From contig NZ_SLWN01000003.1 in the NCBI RefSeq assembly GCF_004342025.1, positions 186,001 to 250,000 on the forward strand: a DNA stretch of 64,000 bases, read 5' to 3'. Positions 37,593-45,663 of this stretch are shown here, one piece after another. This DNA comes from Kribbella steppae (GTDB lineage: Bacteria; Actinomycetota; Actinomycetes; Propionibacteriales; Kribbellaceae). A program made the translations under genes and the position numbers. The notes under the pieces were generated by a model. It had not been told where the DNA came from. It saw only the letters and a program-made list of their open reading frames with translations, and did not search any database. Positions within the stretch are counted from its first letter, which is position 1, and each line of letters begins with the position of its first letter.

Positions 37593-37707
37593 CCAGGCGG
37601 CGTCCCGAGCGCTGCGGAGACCGGTAGCTGAGCACGGTTCCGCGTACGTCGCCTCCCGCGTGTCCGGGCGGGTCTGACTCGAACCATCTCCTCCTCCGGG
37701 AGTCGTC

Positions 37708-38172
37708 ATGTCCGATCAGACGGCACAACTCTCCACCAAGGTCGACCCGCGCGGGCTCCGGTTCGCGGCGGGCGTCACTACCGTGCTGCTCGCTCTGACG
37801 CTGATCCTGAACAGCGCCTGGCCGCTCGCGGTCCAGGCCGTGGTGTTCGCGATCTCGGTTGCGTTCGGCGTCCAGGCGTCGCCGTACGGGCAGCTGTTCA
37901 AGCGGCTGATCCGTCCCCGGCTGGGTCCGCCCAAGGAGCTGGAGGACGCGGCCCCGCCGCGGTTCGCCCAGCTGGTCGGCCTCGTCTTCGCGGTCGCCGG
38001 TCTGATCGGGTACCTGACCGGCGTCACCGTGCTGGGCGTGGTCGCCACCGGATTCGCCCTGGTCGCAGCCTTCGTGAACGCGGCCGTCGGGCTCTGCCTC
38101 GGGTGCGAGGCCTATCTGCTGATCCACCGCATTCGTACGCCAACCCGTGACACCAACGCAGCTACCAACTGA
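37708..38172 (+). CDS. DUF4395 membrane protein
   Basis: 154 aa with four membrane helices. The N-terminal VDPRGLRFAAGVTTVLL and the C-terminal AAVGLCLGCEAYLLIHRI, with its CxGCE, are DUF4395 hallmarks. The family always travels with rhodaneses or thioredoxins and is presumed to move or anchor a sulfur species at the membrane; this is not proven. ATG 37708 has GGGAG upstream. First structural gene of the operon behind the leader peptide; 13 bp to the sulfurtransferase. Confidence 0.87.
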   Translation: MSDQTAQLSTKVDPRGLRFAAGVTTVLLALTLILNSAWPLAVQAVVFAISVAFGVQASPYGQLFKRLIRPRLGPPKELEDAAPPRFAQLVGLVFAVAGLIGYLTGVTVLGVVATGFALVAAFVNAAVGLCLGCEAYLLIHRIRTPTRDTNAATN

Positions 38173-38185
38173 GAGGCAGCACACA

Positions 38186-39034
38186 ATGAGCAGGGAATCC
38201 GCTCTCGTCTCGGCCGACTGGGTCGAGGAGCACAAGACCGACGCCGGTGTCGTCCTGATCGAGGTCGACGAGGACGTCTCGGCGTACGACGCCGGCCACA
38301 TCGCCGGTGCGATCAAGCTGGACTGGAAGGACGACCTGCAGGACCCGGTCCGGCGCGACTTCGTCAGCCAGGAGCAGTTCGAGGCGCTGCTGTCCGATCG
38401 CGGCGTCAAGAACGACGACACGGTCGTCCTGTACGGCGGCAACAACAACTGGTTCGCGGCCTACGCGTACTGGTACTTCAAGCTGTACGGCCACGGTGAC
38501 GTCCGGCTGCTCGACGGCGGCCGCAAGCGCTGGGAGCTGGACAGCCGCGAGCTGACCGACGACGTCGTCAAGCGCGAGGCCACCGAGTACAAGGCCCAGG
38601 CGCCGGACCTGAACATCCGCGCCTTCCGCGACGAGGTCGGCGACGCCATCGGCGTGAAGAACCTGGTCGACGTCCGCAGCCCCGACGAGTACGCCGGCCG
38701 GCTGCTGGCCCCGGCCCACCTGCCGCAGGAGCAGGCGCAGCGTGCGGGTCACATCCCGACCGCCGCGAACATCCCCTGGAGCAAGGCCGCCAACGACGAC
38801 GGCACCTTCCGGGCCGACGACGAGCTGAAGGCGCTGTACGCCGACGCCGGTGTCGACTTCGGCAAGGACACCATCGCCTACTGCCGCATCGGCGAGCGGT
38901 CGGCGCACACCTGGTTCGTCCTGCACGAGATCCTCGGTCAGGCGAACGTGAAGAACTACGACGGTTCCTGGACCGAGTGGGGTTCGCTGGTCGGCGTACC
39001 CGTTGCCCTCGGCGACGAGCCCGGAAAGGCCTGA
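38186..39034 (+). CDS. cysA: thiosulfate sulfurtransferase (CysA/SseA type)
   Basis: 282 aa from ATG 38186, two rhodanese domains. The N-terminal domain is inactive (VVLYGGNNNWFAAYAYWYFK in place of a Cys loop); the C-terminal one has the active Cys in TIAYCRIGERSAHTWFVLHE. Other conserved segments are DAGHIAGAIKLDWKDDLQ and AGHIPTAANIPWSKA. It moves sulfane sulfur from thiosulfate to cyanide or thiols in vitro; M. tuberculosis CysA2/CysA3 feed sulfur to carrier proteins. 3 bp before the DUF1416 gene. Confidence 0.93.
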   Translation: MSRESALVSADWVEEHKTDAGVVLIEVDEDVSAYDAGHIAGAIKLDWKDDLQDPVRRDFVSQEQFEALLSDRGVKNDDTVVLYGGNNNWFAAYAYWYFKLYGHGDVRLLDGGRKRWELDSRELTDDVVKREATEYKAQAPDLNIRAFRDEVGDAIGVKNLVDVRSPDEYAGRLLAPAHLPQEQAQRAGHIPTAANIPWSKAANDDGTFRADDELKALYADAGVDFGKDTIAYCRIGERSAHTWFVLHEILGQANVKNYDGSWTEWGSLVGVPVALGDEPGKA

Positions 39035-39037
39035 CAC

Positions 39038-39334
39038 ATGTGCGGAGCGAAAAAGGGCGGCCTCGACCTCAAGGGTGTCGATGTCGACAAGGAAGCCGTG
39101 ATCCAGGGCCAGGTCCTGCGCGGTGAGGAGCCGGTCGGCGGCGCGTACGTGCGGCTGCTGGACGCCTCTGGTGAGTTCACCGCCGAGGTGCCGACGTCGG
39201 CGACCGGGCACTTCCGGTTCTTCGCGGCGCCGGGCAGCTGGACGCTGCGGACGCTGGCCCCGAAGGCCGAGCCGGTGGACCGGGAGGTCGTCGCCCAGTA
39301 CGGCGCGGTCGCCGAGGTGGCCGTCGCCGTCTGA
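39038..39334 (+). CDS. sseC: DUF1416 protein SseC
   Basis: 98 aa. MCGAKKGGLDLKG at the start has the conserved Cys, and VGGAYVRLLDASGEFTAEVP with GHFRFFAAPGSWTLRTLAP is nearly invariant in SseC (Rv0814c) proteins, a transthyretin-like beta-sandwich. It is always linked to cysA-type sulfurtransferases and presumed to be a partner in sulfur transfer. Last gene of the operon; a terminator lies 95 nt further. Confidence 0.9.
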   Translation: MCGAKKGGLDLKGVDVDKEAVIQGQVLRGEEPVGGAYVRLLDASGEFTAEVPTSATGHFRFFAAPGSWTLRTLAPKAEPVDREVVAQYGAVAEVAVAV

Positions 39335-39669
39335 GCGGTACGCCGAAACTGCGTCGTCACCAATGGTGCTGGTCGATCGTTACTGATGGTGCCGCCGCCA
39401 CCTGACGGCGGCCCACCCTGATGCAGGCCCCGAAGGGCTCGGACCTTGCGCGTCCGGGCCCTTCGGCATGTCCGGATTGGCTTGTACGACGGCGGTTCCG
39501 GCCATCACTCCGGAGTTACGGGTAGGCCCCGAAAATCTTGCGCTCCGAGCCTGGATGTAACGGTTTGATCTCGGAGCGGTACGTTCTCGTTACCTACCGC
39601 AACCGACTGAGTTGTGTCTGTGTCCTGGCCCGCCATCCGGGTCACGTCATCACTCAGGGAGGAGGGGTC
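39335..39669. other. intergenic region between sseC and the anchor-P gene
   Basis: 335 bp without a supported gene. It holds the operon terminator at 39430-39466 and a 9-bp inverted repeat, CGCTCCGAG / CTCGGAGCG (39541-39549 / 39570-39578), about 90-130 nt before the next start, which may be an operator or part of a 5' leader. Confidence 0.5.
39430..39466 (+). terminator. terminator of the cysA-sseC operon
   Basis: CCGAAGGGCTCGGAC (39430-39444) pairs with GTCCGGGCCCTTCGG (39452-39466) with one wobble around a 7-nt loop. Confidence 0.7.
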
Positions 39670-40896
39670 ATGAGACCCCGCATCGGATACAAGAAGCTCG
39701 CTGCCGTCGGTGTCGCGGCGGTTGTCGGCGTAGCTTCTACGATCGCGCTGACCTCGGGCTCGGCGTCCGCGTCGCCCGTTTTCGGATACAGCGGCTACGC
39801 GTTCGGCACCGACGTCCAGTCGGGCCTGGCGAACAGCGGCCCGCAGGTCGTCAGCCAGATCAGCTGCACCACGGACTCGAACCGGTCCGACAAGAACGAC
39901 CTCGCCGCCGCGAACGTCAACAACCACGCCATCGCCCGCACCGTGCGGACCGACACCCACTCGTTCAACAACAAGAACGGCAACGGTGTCACCAGCAACG
40001 CGACCGCGGTCGACATCAAGCTCGGCAACCTGCTTCACCTGACGGGTGTGAAGACCACCACCACGTCGGTGTACAAGAACGGCAAGCTGTCCTACACCGG
40101 TAGCACCACCTTCGCCGGCGTGAAGATCGGTGCCGTCTCGGTGCCGTCGCTGCTCAAGCCCGAGCCGAACACCAAGGTCGCCGTTCCGGGCCTCGGCTAC
40201 ATCGTGCTGAACCGCGTCGGTGGTGTGAAGACCAACACCGGCATCTACTCGTACGCGCAGGCCGTCGTGCTGCACGCGAACGTGAAGAACCAGTACATCC
40301 CCGAGGGTGTCGACGTCGCGGTGCTGAAGACCCGCGCGGAGATCACCAAGCCGGCCACCGCGATGGTGATCGGTGACGCCTACGGCACCAAGGCGCACGT
40401 GGACAAGCTGGTCGTCTCCGGCCCGACGTCCTACCAGTCCACCTGCCAGGGCACCGAAGGCAAGACGGTCCGGGTCGCGGTCGGCGAGCTGAACATCCCG
40501 AAGGTCGCCTACGTGGGTGCGGTCTACACCACGAAGAACGGCTTCATGAGCCTGGACAAGTCCGCGGTGAAGTTCACTTCGCACACCGCGGGTGTCAAGG
40601 TCGGCAACCTGTCCATCGGCGCGATCGAGTCCTCGGCCGCGGCGTGGAAGACCAAGGACGGCAAGGTCGGTCTGGACTGGTCCGGCAGCATCGTCTCGAT
40701 CAAGGTCGGCAACAAGTCCTACGCCGTGCCGAACAAGCCGAACAGCACCCTGGACATCCCGGGTGTCGCCAAGCTGACCTTCAACCAGGTCGTCAAGCAG
40801 CAGCGGTACATCGCGGTCAACGCTCTGGTGATCGACGTGTACAGCCTGAACACCAAGGTCATCGTCGGCCACTCGGCCGCCGGCGTCATCGGCTGA
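39670..40896 (+). CDS. secreted choice-of-anchor P-type protein
   Basis: 408 aa from ATG 39670 with GGAGGAGGGG upstream. Signal peptide about residues 1-36 (AAVGVAAVVGVASTIALTSG then ASAS). The mature protein starts FGYSGYAFGTDVQSGLANSG and is rich in beta strands with Gly, Asn, Thr and Val; VNNHAIARTVRTDTHSF, TSVYKNGKLSYTG and YTTKNGFMSLDKSAVKFTS recur in style. No membrane or sortase anchor is visible at the C-terminus. I recognise it as the choice-of-anchor P family, exported actinobacterial proteins of unknown function. Confidence 0.7.
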   Translation: MRPRIGYKKLAAVGVAAVVGVASTIALTSGSASASPVFGYSGYAFGTDVQSGLANSGPQVVSQISCTTDSNRSDKNDLAAANVNNHAIARTVRTDTHSFNNKNGNGVTSNATAVDIKLGNLLHLTGVKTTTTSVYKNGKLSYTGSTTFAGVKIGAVSVPSLLKPEPNTKVAVPGLGYIVLNRVGGVKTNTGIYSYAQAVVLHANVKNQYIPEGVDVAVLKTRAEITKPATAMVIGDAYGTKAHVDKLVVSGPTSYQSTCQGTEGKTVRVAVGELNIPKVAYVGAVYTTKNGFMSLDKSAVKFTSHTAGVKVGNLSIGAIESSAAAWKTKDGKVGLDWSGSIVSIKVGNKSYAVPNKPNSTLDIPGVAKLTFNQVVKQQRYIAVNALVIDVYSLNTKVIVGHSAAGVIG

Positions 40897-40951
40897 TCCA
40901 GCCGAACGCACCTCTCTGAGTCGAACCTCACCGATTCAGAACACAACACAC

Positions 40952-40988
40952 CGGCCCCGGCTGGATCCCAAGGATCCGGCCGGGGCCG
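40952..40988. terminator. terminator between the anchor-P gene and dtd
   Basis: Arms 40952-40968 and 40972-40988 pair over 17 bp with one wobble around a 3-nt loop (CAA). It lies between convergent genes and may act in both directions. Confidence 0.75.
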
Positions 40989-41003
40989 TTCGTTGTCCGC
41001 GGC

Positions 41004-41429
41004 TCAGGCGTCGAGGATGAGGGTGACCGGGCCGTCGTTCACCAAGGCGACGTCCATGTGGGCGCCGAAGCGGCCGCGTTCCACCTTGGCGCCCAGTGAC
41101 TCCAGGGCAGTGCAGAAGGCGTCGTACAAGGGCTCGGACACCGGGCCGGGGGCGGCGGCGCTCCACGACGGGCGGCGGCCCTTGCGTGTATCGGCGTACA
41201 GGGTGAACTGGCTGATCGCGAGGATCGGTGCCTGCTCGTCCGCGCAGGAGCGTTCGTCGCGGAGGATGCGGAGGGTCCAGATCTTCGACGCGAGGGCTTG
41301 TGCCTTCTCCGCTGTGTCGTCATGGGTGACGCCGAGGAGGACCACCAGTCCCGGCGCGTCGATCGCGCCGACGACCTCGTCCTCGACGGTGACCGATGCC
41401 TGGCTGACGCGCTGTACGACTGCTCTCAT
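41004..41429 (-). CDS. dtd: D-aminoacyl-tRNA deacylase
   Basis: 141 aa, the standard length. The two active-site motifs are intact: [17 protein letters not shown] and the C-terminal [11 protein letters not shown], with [16 protein letters not shown] at the start. The enzyme removes D-amino acids (and Gly from tRNA-Ala) from mischarged tRNA in the cytosol. Single-gene unit. Confidence 0.95.
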   Translation of the reverse strand: MRAVVQRVSQASVTVEDEVVGAIDAPGLVVLLGVTHDDTAEKAQALASKIWTLRILRDERSCADEQAPILAISQFTLYADTRKGRRPSWSAAAPGPVSEPLYDAFCTALESLGAKVERGRFGAHMDVALVNDGPVTLILDA

Positions 41430-41522
41430 GACACCATCCTGCCGTGCGGGAGATCGTCCGGTAATCAGGGCGTCCGGCAGGCAAATATCCCGTCAACAGA
41501 CTGGATCTGGCAAGATCTGTTC

Positions 41523-42347
41523 ATGGCCTCGACTCTGATCACTGTTGCTCCCACCGGCGCCGAGACCGCCAAGGCGGACTGCCAGGCGTTGCCGACCACG
41601 CTCGACGAGTTGGTGGAGACGGCGAAGCGCTGCGAGGCCGCCGGGGCCGCGATGATCCACATCCACATCCGCGACGGCGAGCACAAGCCGACGCTGGACC
41701 TCGGCCGGCTGACCGAGACGGTGGCCGCGGTCCGGCAGAACACGGCACTGATCGTGCAGCTGTCGACCGGCGGCGCGGTGACCGATCCCTTCGACCACCG
41801 GCTCCGGGTGCTGGATGCCGCGCCGGACTCGTGCTCGCTGACGATGGGCACGGTCAACTTCGGCGACGACGTGTTCATGAACCCGTGGCCGTTCGTGACC
41901 GAGCTCTACCAGCTGACACAGGAGCGCGAGGTCGTGCCGGAGTTCGAGCTGTTCGACCTCGGGCACGTGGCCGCCCTGCACCGGTTGCTGGACAAGTTCG
42001 GTCTGCCGTACGGCGGCCGGGTGCACTGCGACCTGGTGATGGGCGTACCGGGCGGCATGCCTGGTAAGACGGACGCCTTGGTTGCCGCGGTCAACGCTCT
42101 GCCGGCCGCGGTCACGTCCTGGTCGGCGACGGGAGTCGGGCGTACGACGATCCCGGTCGCGCTGGCCGCGTTGTCGAAGGGCGGCCACCTGCGGGTGGGG
42201 ATGGAGGACACGCTGACCCTGGCCAAGGGGCAGCCGGTCACCCACAACGCGGAGCTGGTCGAGCGGGCGGCAGCCCTCGCGACGCTGGCGCAGCGCCTGC
42301 CGATGTCGCCGGACGAGGCCCGCCAGCTGCTCAACGTCAAGCGCTGA
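41523..42347 (+). CDS. BKACE-family beta-keto acid cleavage enzyme (DUF849)
   Basis: 274 aa from ATG 41523. TIM-barrel family related to 3-keto-5-aminohexanoate cleavage enzyme, condensing a beta-keto acid with acetyl-CoA. Metal ligands and core are visible: AAMIHIHIRDGEHKPTLDLG with the HxH, IVQLSTGGAVTDP, and GHLRVGMEDTLTLAKGQPV near the C-terminus. The individual substrate is not predictable. An upstream CAAGAT sits 6 nt from the ATG and may be the -10 of a leaderless transcript. No pathway partner is adjacent. Confidence 0.87.
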   Translation: MASTLITVAPTGAETAKADCQALPTTLDELVETAKRCEAAGAAMIHIHIRDGEHKPTLDLGRLTETVAAVRQNTALIVQLSTGGAVTDPFDHRLRVLDAAPDSCSLTMGTVNFGDDVFMNPWPFVTELYQLTQEREVVPEFELFDLGHVAALHRLLDKFGLPYGGRVHCDLVMGVPGGMPGKTDALVAAVNALPAAVTSWSATGVGRTTIPVALAALSKGGHLRVGMEDTLTLAKGQPVTHNAELVERAAALATLAQRLPMSPDEARQLLNVKR

Positions 42348-42531
42348 ATTGTTGCCTCGCGCAACGGGGGACCGACGGACAGGATGTCTCTGCTCATCGG
42401 GTCGCCGTCGTCCACTCCCGCCCGCCTGGATTGTGCGGGCGACGGGACTACCACCTGTCCTTCGGTTCCGGCCCGGGATCCGTCCGGCCGTGGCGTGCGT
42501 CTGTCCGGAGGTGGTGGCACCGGTCGGGGCT

Positions 42532-42537
42532 TAGGCT
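42532..42537 (+). promoter_or_regulatory. -10 box TAGGCT of the two-gene orphan module
   Basis: TAGGCT lies 28 nt before the GTG at 42565, leaving a short leader with the GAGGAGAGGAG ribosome-binding region. Confidence 0.45.
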
Positions 42538-42564
42538 TGGCGGGTTGAGGAGAGGAGTCGACGG

Positions 42565-43122
42565 GTGAAGACGCAGTTGCGGTCGTCCGACGATGACGAG
42601 CGCGCCATGGCCGACCTGGCCGAGGTCTCCGACTGGAGATCCGTCTGGGGTCCGCCGGGAGCCGGTCTGGACGCGATCCGCGCCCTCGTCTCCCGGGTCA
42701 GCGCGGTCACCGGCTGGCGTCCGTGGGCTCCCGGCAACATCGATCCCAACCGCTACACCTGGGGCCTGGTCACCCCGCGCGAGACCGTGATGCTCGTGCT
42801 GCCGGACGCCGTACTGCCGGAGAGTCCGCGCAGCGGCTGGTCGGCGTACGAGATCGGCGCGGCGGAGGTGGCCGACGCCGAGGAAGGGCTGGACGACCAC
42901 TGGCCCGCCCAGCTCGCGCTGGGGCGGAAGCACTGGGGTGCTCCGGTGTTCGTCGGCCCGGGATTCGATCCCCGGGTTCCTCCGGAGTGGCGGGGTCGCC
43001 GTCGTCACCTGGCGGTCTGGCTGCGGCCGGGCGCCGAGTTTCACCTGTACGCGACACAGCCCGGGCCGGATGACACGCAGGCGGGCTTCGGGTACTCCGT
43101 CTATGCGAGCGAGGTGGCGTGA
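42565..43122 (+). CDS. hypothetical protein, 185 aa (orphan module, gene 1)
   Basis: GTG 42565 with GAGGAGAGGAG upstream. Soluble, Trp-rich: WRSVWGPPGAGLDAIRALVS, VTGWRPWAPGNIDPNRYTWG and HWGAPVFVGPGFDPRVPPEW. The C-terminal RRHLAVWLRPGAEFHLYATQ suggests a compact alpha/beta domain. No family recognised. The stop overlaps the start of the next gene (GTGATG), so the two products are made together and likely interact. Confidence 0.65.
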   Translation: MKTQLRSSDDDERAMADLAEVSDWRSVWGPPGAGLDAIRALVSRVSAVTGWRPWAPGNIDPNRYTWGLVTPRETVMLVLPDAVLPESPRSGWSAYEIGAAEVADAEEGLDDHWPAQLALGRKHWGAPVFVGPGFDPRVPPEWRGRRRHLAVWLRPGAEFHLYATQPGPDDTQAGFGYSVYASEVA

Positions 43123-44636
43123 TGGCCGACGCGGAAGACATTTTCCAGCAGGCACTTGCCGAGGTGCGCAGGCAGCTCCAGGCCTTGCGCCGGATCGTGG
43201 ACGGTCTCAGCCGCCGGCAGCAGGCGCGCTCGTTGCTCGAGCAGATGCGCAACGCGCGGCAGCAGAATCCCGAGCTCGACCGGGCGCTGAACGACCGCGA
43301 ACGGTCGTACCAGTGGGGAGAGCACGAGCGGCAGATCCAGCAGATCCAGGACGAGACGAGCCGGCTGCAGGAGGACAACGCCCGGCGGGCGGAGGAGATC
43401 CAGCGTCAGCAGGAAGAGCTCCGGCGGCGAGACGAGGCGAACCTCGACGGTGACGGTGACCGGGTGCCCGACGACGTCGAGAACCGGCGTGCGGCCGAGG
43501 ACGCGAACCGCGTGCGCGACGAGCAGGCAGCGGAGGAGGATCAGTACCGCGACCAGGACGGCGACGGTGTCGACGACGCTGTCCAGGATCGCGAACGGGA
43601 GCAGGCCGAGCAGGACCGGCAAGCCGAGGCGCGGAAGGAAGAGGAGCGCGGGCGGGACCGCGAGGAGCAGGAGCGGGCCGAGCAGGGTGCTGACGCGGCG
43701 GCTCCGGTGGCAGCCGCAGGTACGGCGGCAGTCGTCGCCGACGAACTCGACGACGAACGCGATGACCGCACGGCCGACCTGGACGAGTCGGAGCAGGCTC
43801 GGCAGAACGAGCTGGACGAGCCCGACGCCGAGCAAGCCCCCGAGCTTGGTGGCGACGGTGTGATCAGGCCTGCCGGGGAGCAGGCTCGGCAGGCGGAGCT
43901 GAACGAGCCGGATGCCGAGCAGGTTCGACAGGGCGAGCTGGATGGGCCGGACGCTGAGCAGGACGGGCTGGACGGGCCGGAGGCTGAGCAGGCCCGGCAG
44001 GAGCCGGAAGCTGAGCAGGGCGGGCAGTACGTCGACTCCGACGGTGCGGCGCCGCCGGTAATCGGTGCTGACCAGCCGGCCGCGCAAGCCGACGTACAGG
44101 ACCAGCAGCAGCCGGCCGCGCAGGCTGATGGGCAGAACCAGCAGGGGGAGCGCCCCCACGACCCGCTCGAGGACCAGCTGGATCGGGACCGCGCTCAGCA
44201 CCAGGGCGGTCGCACGGGCATCACCGCCGACAGCATCAACGGCGTGGACACCAGAGGCCAGCAACTGCCGGAAGGTGTGTACACCGGCAGCGCACAGAAC
44301 CTGCGCGTCGAAGGAAGAGGCGCCGGCAACGACGAGCGTGGCGCAGAAGCCGATGCCGGCGAGGGCGGGGGCAGGGCGAACATCCAGTTCGCCGGCGGCA
44401 CGGTCGACGGTGTGCAGCTCCCCAACGATCGCTCCGTCGACCTGGAGGAGTTCGAGCGGCTCAGGGCGACCCAAACCGGTACGAACCCGGCGGGTGGGGC
44501 TGCCACGACTCCCACGGAGGAGACGCTCGCAGGCGGAGCTCGCGGCGGCAAGACACCTGGCCAGCAGCACGCGCAGACCATGAACCGCGGTGGTCGAGGC
44601 AACGAAGGCTCCGGACTCGAGCCGAAGGGCCGCTAG
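43122..44636 (+). CDS. acidic coiled-coil repeat protein with EF-hand-like loops (orphan module, gene 2)
   Basis: 504 aa from ATG 43122 (GTG 43119 is one codon earlier). No signal peptide or membrane helix. Residues 1-105 are a coiled coil (RQLQALRRIVDGLSRRQQAR, QIQQIQDETSRLQEDNARRA). Two calcium-loop-like motifs follow: DGDGDRVPDDVENR near 107 and DQDGDGVDDAVQDR near 144. Residues 155-200 are a charged Arg/Glu helix. Residues 223-302 are degenerate repeats of about 13 residues around EQARQxELxEPDA. The C-terminal 150 residues are Gly/Gln-rich. Strongly acidic overall. Function unknown. Confidence 0.7.
   Translation: MADAEDIFQQALAEVRRQLQALRRIVDGLSRRQQARSLLEQMRNARQQNPELDRALNDRERSYQWGEHERQIQQIQDETSRLQEDNARRAEEIQRQQEELRRRDEANLDGDGDRVPDDVENRRAAEDANRVRDEQAAEEDQYRDQDGDGVDDAVQDREREQAEQDRQAEARKEEERGRDREEQERAEQGADAAAPVAAAGTAAVVADELDDERDDRTADLDESEQARQNELDEPDAEQAPELGGDGVIRPAGEQARQAELNEPDAEQVRQGELDGPDAEQDGLDGPEAEQARQEPEAEQGGQYVDSDGAAPPVIGADQPAAQADVQDQQQPAAQADGQNQQGERPHDPLEDQLDRDRAQHQGGRTGITADSINGVDTRGQQLPEGVYTGSAQNLRVEGRGAGNDERGAEADAGEGGGRANIQFAGGTVDGVQLPNDRSVDLEEFERLRATQTGTNPAGGAATTPTEETLAGGARGGKTPGQQHAQTMNRGGRGNEGSGLEPKGR
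43791..44028 (+). repeat. degenerate coding repeat (EQARQxELxxPDA units)
   Basis: Five to six imperfect units of roughly 36-42 nt, each with GAGCAGGCTCGGCAG-like and GAGCTGGAC-like cores, encode EQARQNELDEPDA, EQARQAELNEPDA, EQVRQGELDGPDA and shorter forms. The divergence suggests old tandem duplication. Confidence 0.7.
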
Positions 44637-44642
44637 TACCCG

Positions 44643-45005
44643 CTAGTACACGATGGCCTGGGCGTTGTCGGCCAGGATCTCCTCGGTGAACGCCGGAGCG
44701 CCCGCGATGCGGGCGCCTGGCAGGAGGTCGTCCGAGGTCAGGTCGCGACGCTTGGCGCACTGGGTGCAGACGGTCAGCTGACCGCCCTCCAGCACCGCCG
44801 CGACCAGCTCCGCCAGCGGTGCTGCGTGCGGGAGGTCGAAAGCCTCAGCCCGACCGGGTACGCCGAACCAGACCGCCTCCCCGGTCAGCCACAGCGACAC
44901 CGTGGCCCCGGCGGCGACAGCGGTCGCGGCCACCGTGAATGCCTGGTTGGCGCGTTCGGGCGCTTCGGCGCCTGCGGTCAGCTTGATCACCAGCGTGCGG
45001 GACAT
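44643..45005 (-). CDS. DsrE/DsrF-like protein
   Basis: 120 aa from ATG 45005, leaderless with TACCGT (45012-45017 on minus) 6 nt away. The DsrE-like alpha/beta fold reads VIKLTAGAEAPERANQAFTV, TVSLWLTGEAVWFGVP and ALVAAVLEGGQLTVCTQCAK-like core; the CTQC near residue 84 is the candidate sulfur-carrying site. Family members relay sulfane sulfur or are of unknown function. Convergent with the acidic repeat gene (6 bp between stops), divergent from a 35-aa membrane peptide gene. Confidence 0.8.
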   Translation of the reverse strand: MSRTLVIKLTAGAEAPERANQAFTVAATAVAAGATVSLWLTGEAVWFGVPGRAEAFDLPHAAPLAELVAAVLEGGQLTVCTQCAKRRDLTSDDLLPGARIAGAPAFTEEILADNAQAIVY

Positions 45006-45043
45006 CACGCCACGGTAGCCGAAGGACCCCGGCGACCATCCTC

Positions 45044-45049
45044 TAGACT
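45044..45049 (+). promoter_or_regulatory. -10 box TAGACT (leaderless start)
   Basis: TAGACT ends 7 nt before GTG 45057. It overlaps head to head with the promoter of the DsrE-like gene; the two starts are 52 bp apart. Confidence 0.55.
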
Positions 45050-45056
45050 GCTTGAC

Positions 45057-45164
45057 GTGCTGCACGTCATCTTCACCAGTCTGCTGGTCCTGGTCTGTGT
45101 CTTCATGGCCTGGTTCTCGGCGTTCGTCGTCTACCGGCTGTACCGCGGCCGGAGCACGAACTGA
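45057..45164 (+). CDS. 35-aa single-pass membrane peptide
   Basis: GTG 45057 behind a TAGACT -10 box opens a 35-codon frame: a hydrophobic helix (VIFTSLLVLVCVFMAWFSAF, residues 4-23) followed by VVYRLYRGRSTN, a basic end that should stay in the cytoplasm. The next gene starts 1 nt after the stop, so it is both a real candidate gene and the leader cistron for the nitrobindin-like protein. Unknown function. Confidence 0.6.
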   Translation: MLHVIFTSLLVLVCVFMAWFSAFVVYRLYRGRSTN

Positions 45165-45165
45165 G

Positions 45166-45660
45166 ATGGCGTTCGAGATCCCGCAGGACCTCCACCCGGA
45201 CCTGATGCCGCTGGCCTGGTTGCTCGGTCGCTGGGAGGGCCGCGGTCACGGGGACTACCCGACGATCGAGAAGTTCGAGTTCGGCCAGCAGATCGACTTC
45301 AGCCACAACGGCAAGCCCTACCTGCACTACGTGAGCCAGACCTACGTGGTCGGCGAGGACGGGAAGAAGGAGCGCCCGCTCGCGGTCGAGACCGGGTTCT
45401 GGCGGCCCAAGCCGGACAACAAGCTCGAGGTGATCCTCGCGCACCCGACCGGCTTCGCCGAGATCTGGTACGGCGAGATCGAGGGCGCCAAGATCGAGAT
45501 GCGTACCGACGTCGTCGCCCGCACGGAGACGGCCAAAGAGGTCACCGCCGGCCACCGGCTGTACGGCCTGGTCAAGGGCGAGCTGATGTGGGCCTACGAC
45601 ATGGCCGCCGAGGGTCAGCCGCTCCAGCCCCACCTCTGGGCCACCCTCGTACGCATCTGA
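45166..45660 (+). CDS. nitrobindin-like heme-binding beta-barrel protein
   Basis: 164 aa from ATG 45166. The family motif GxWxGxG is present (WLLGRWEGRGHGDYPTIEKF), followed by strands YLHYVSQTYVV, LAVETGFWRPKPDNKLEVIL and HPTGFAEIWYGEIEGAKIEM, and the expected distal His in VTAGHRLYGLVKGELMWAYD. Nitrobindins (DUF1794/FABP-like) bind ferric heme and NO or isomerise peroxynitrite. M. tuberculosis Rv2717c is a homologue. Cytosolic; co-transcribed with the 35-aa membrane peptide. Confidence 0.88.
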   Translation: MAFEIPQDLHPDLMPLAWLLGRWEGRGHGDYPTIEKFEFGQQIDFSHNGKPYLHYVSQTYVVGEDGKKERPLAVETGFWRPKPDNKLEVILAHPTGFAEIWYGEIEGAKIEMRTDVVARTETAKEVTAGHRLYGLVKGELMWAYDMAAEGQPLQPHLWATLVRI

Positions 45661-45663
45661 GCT

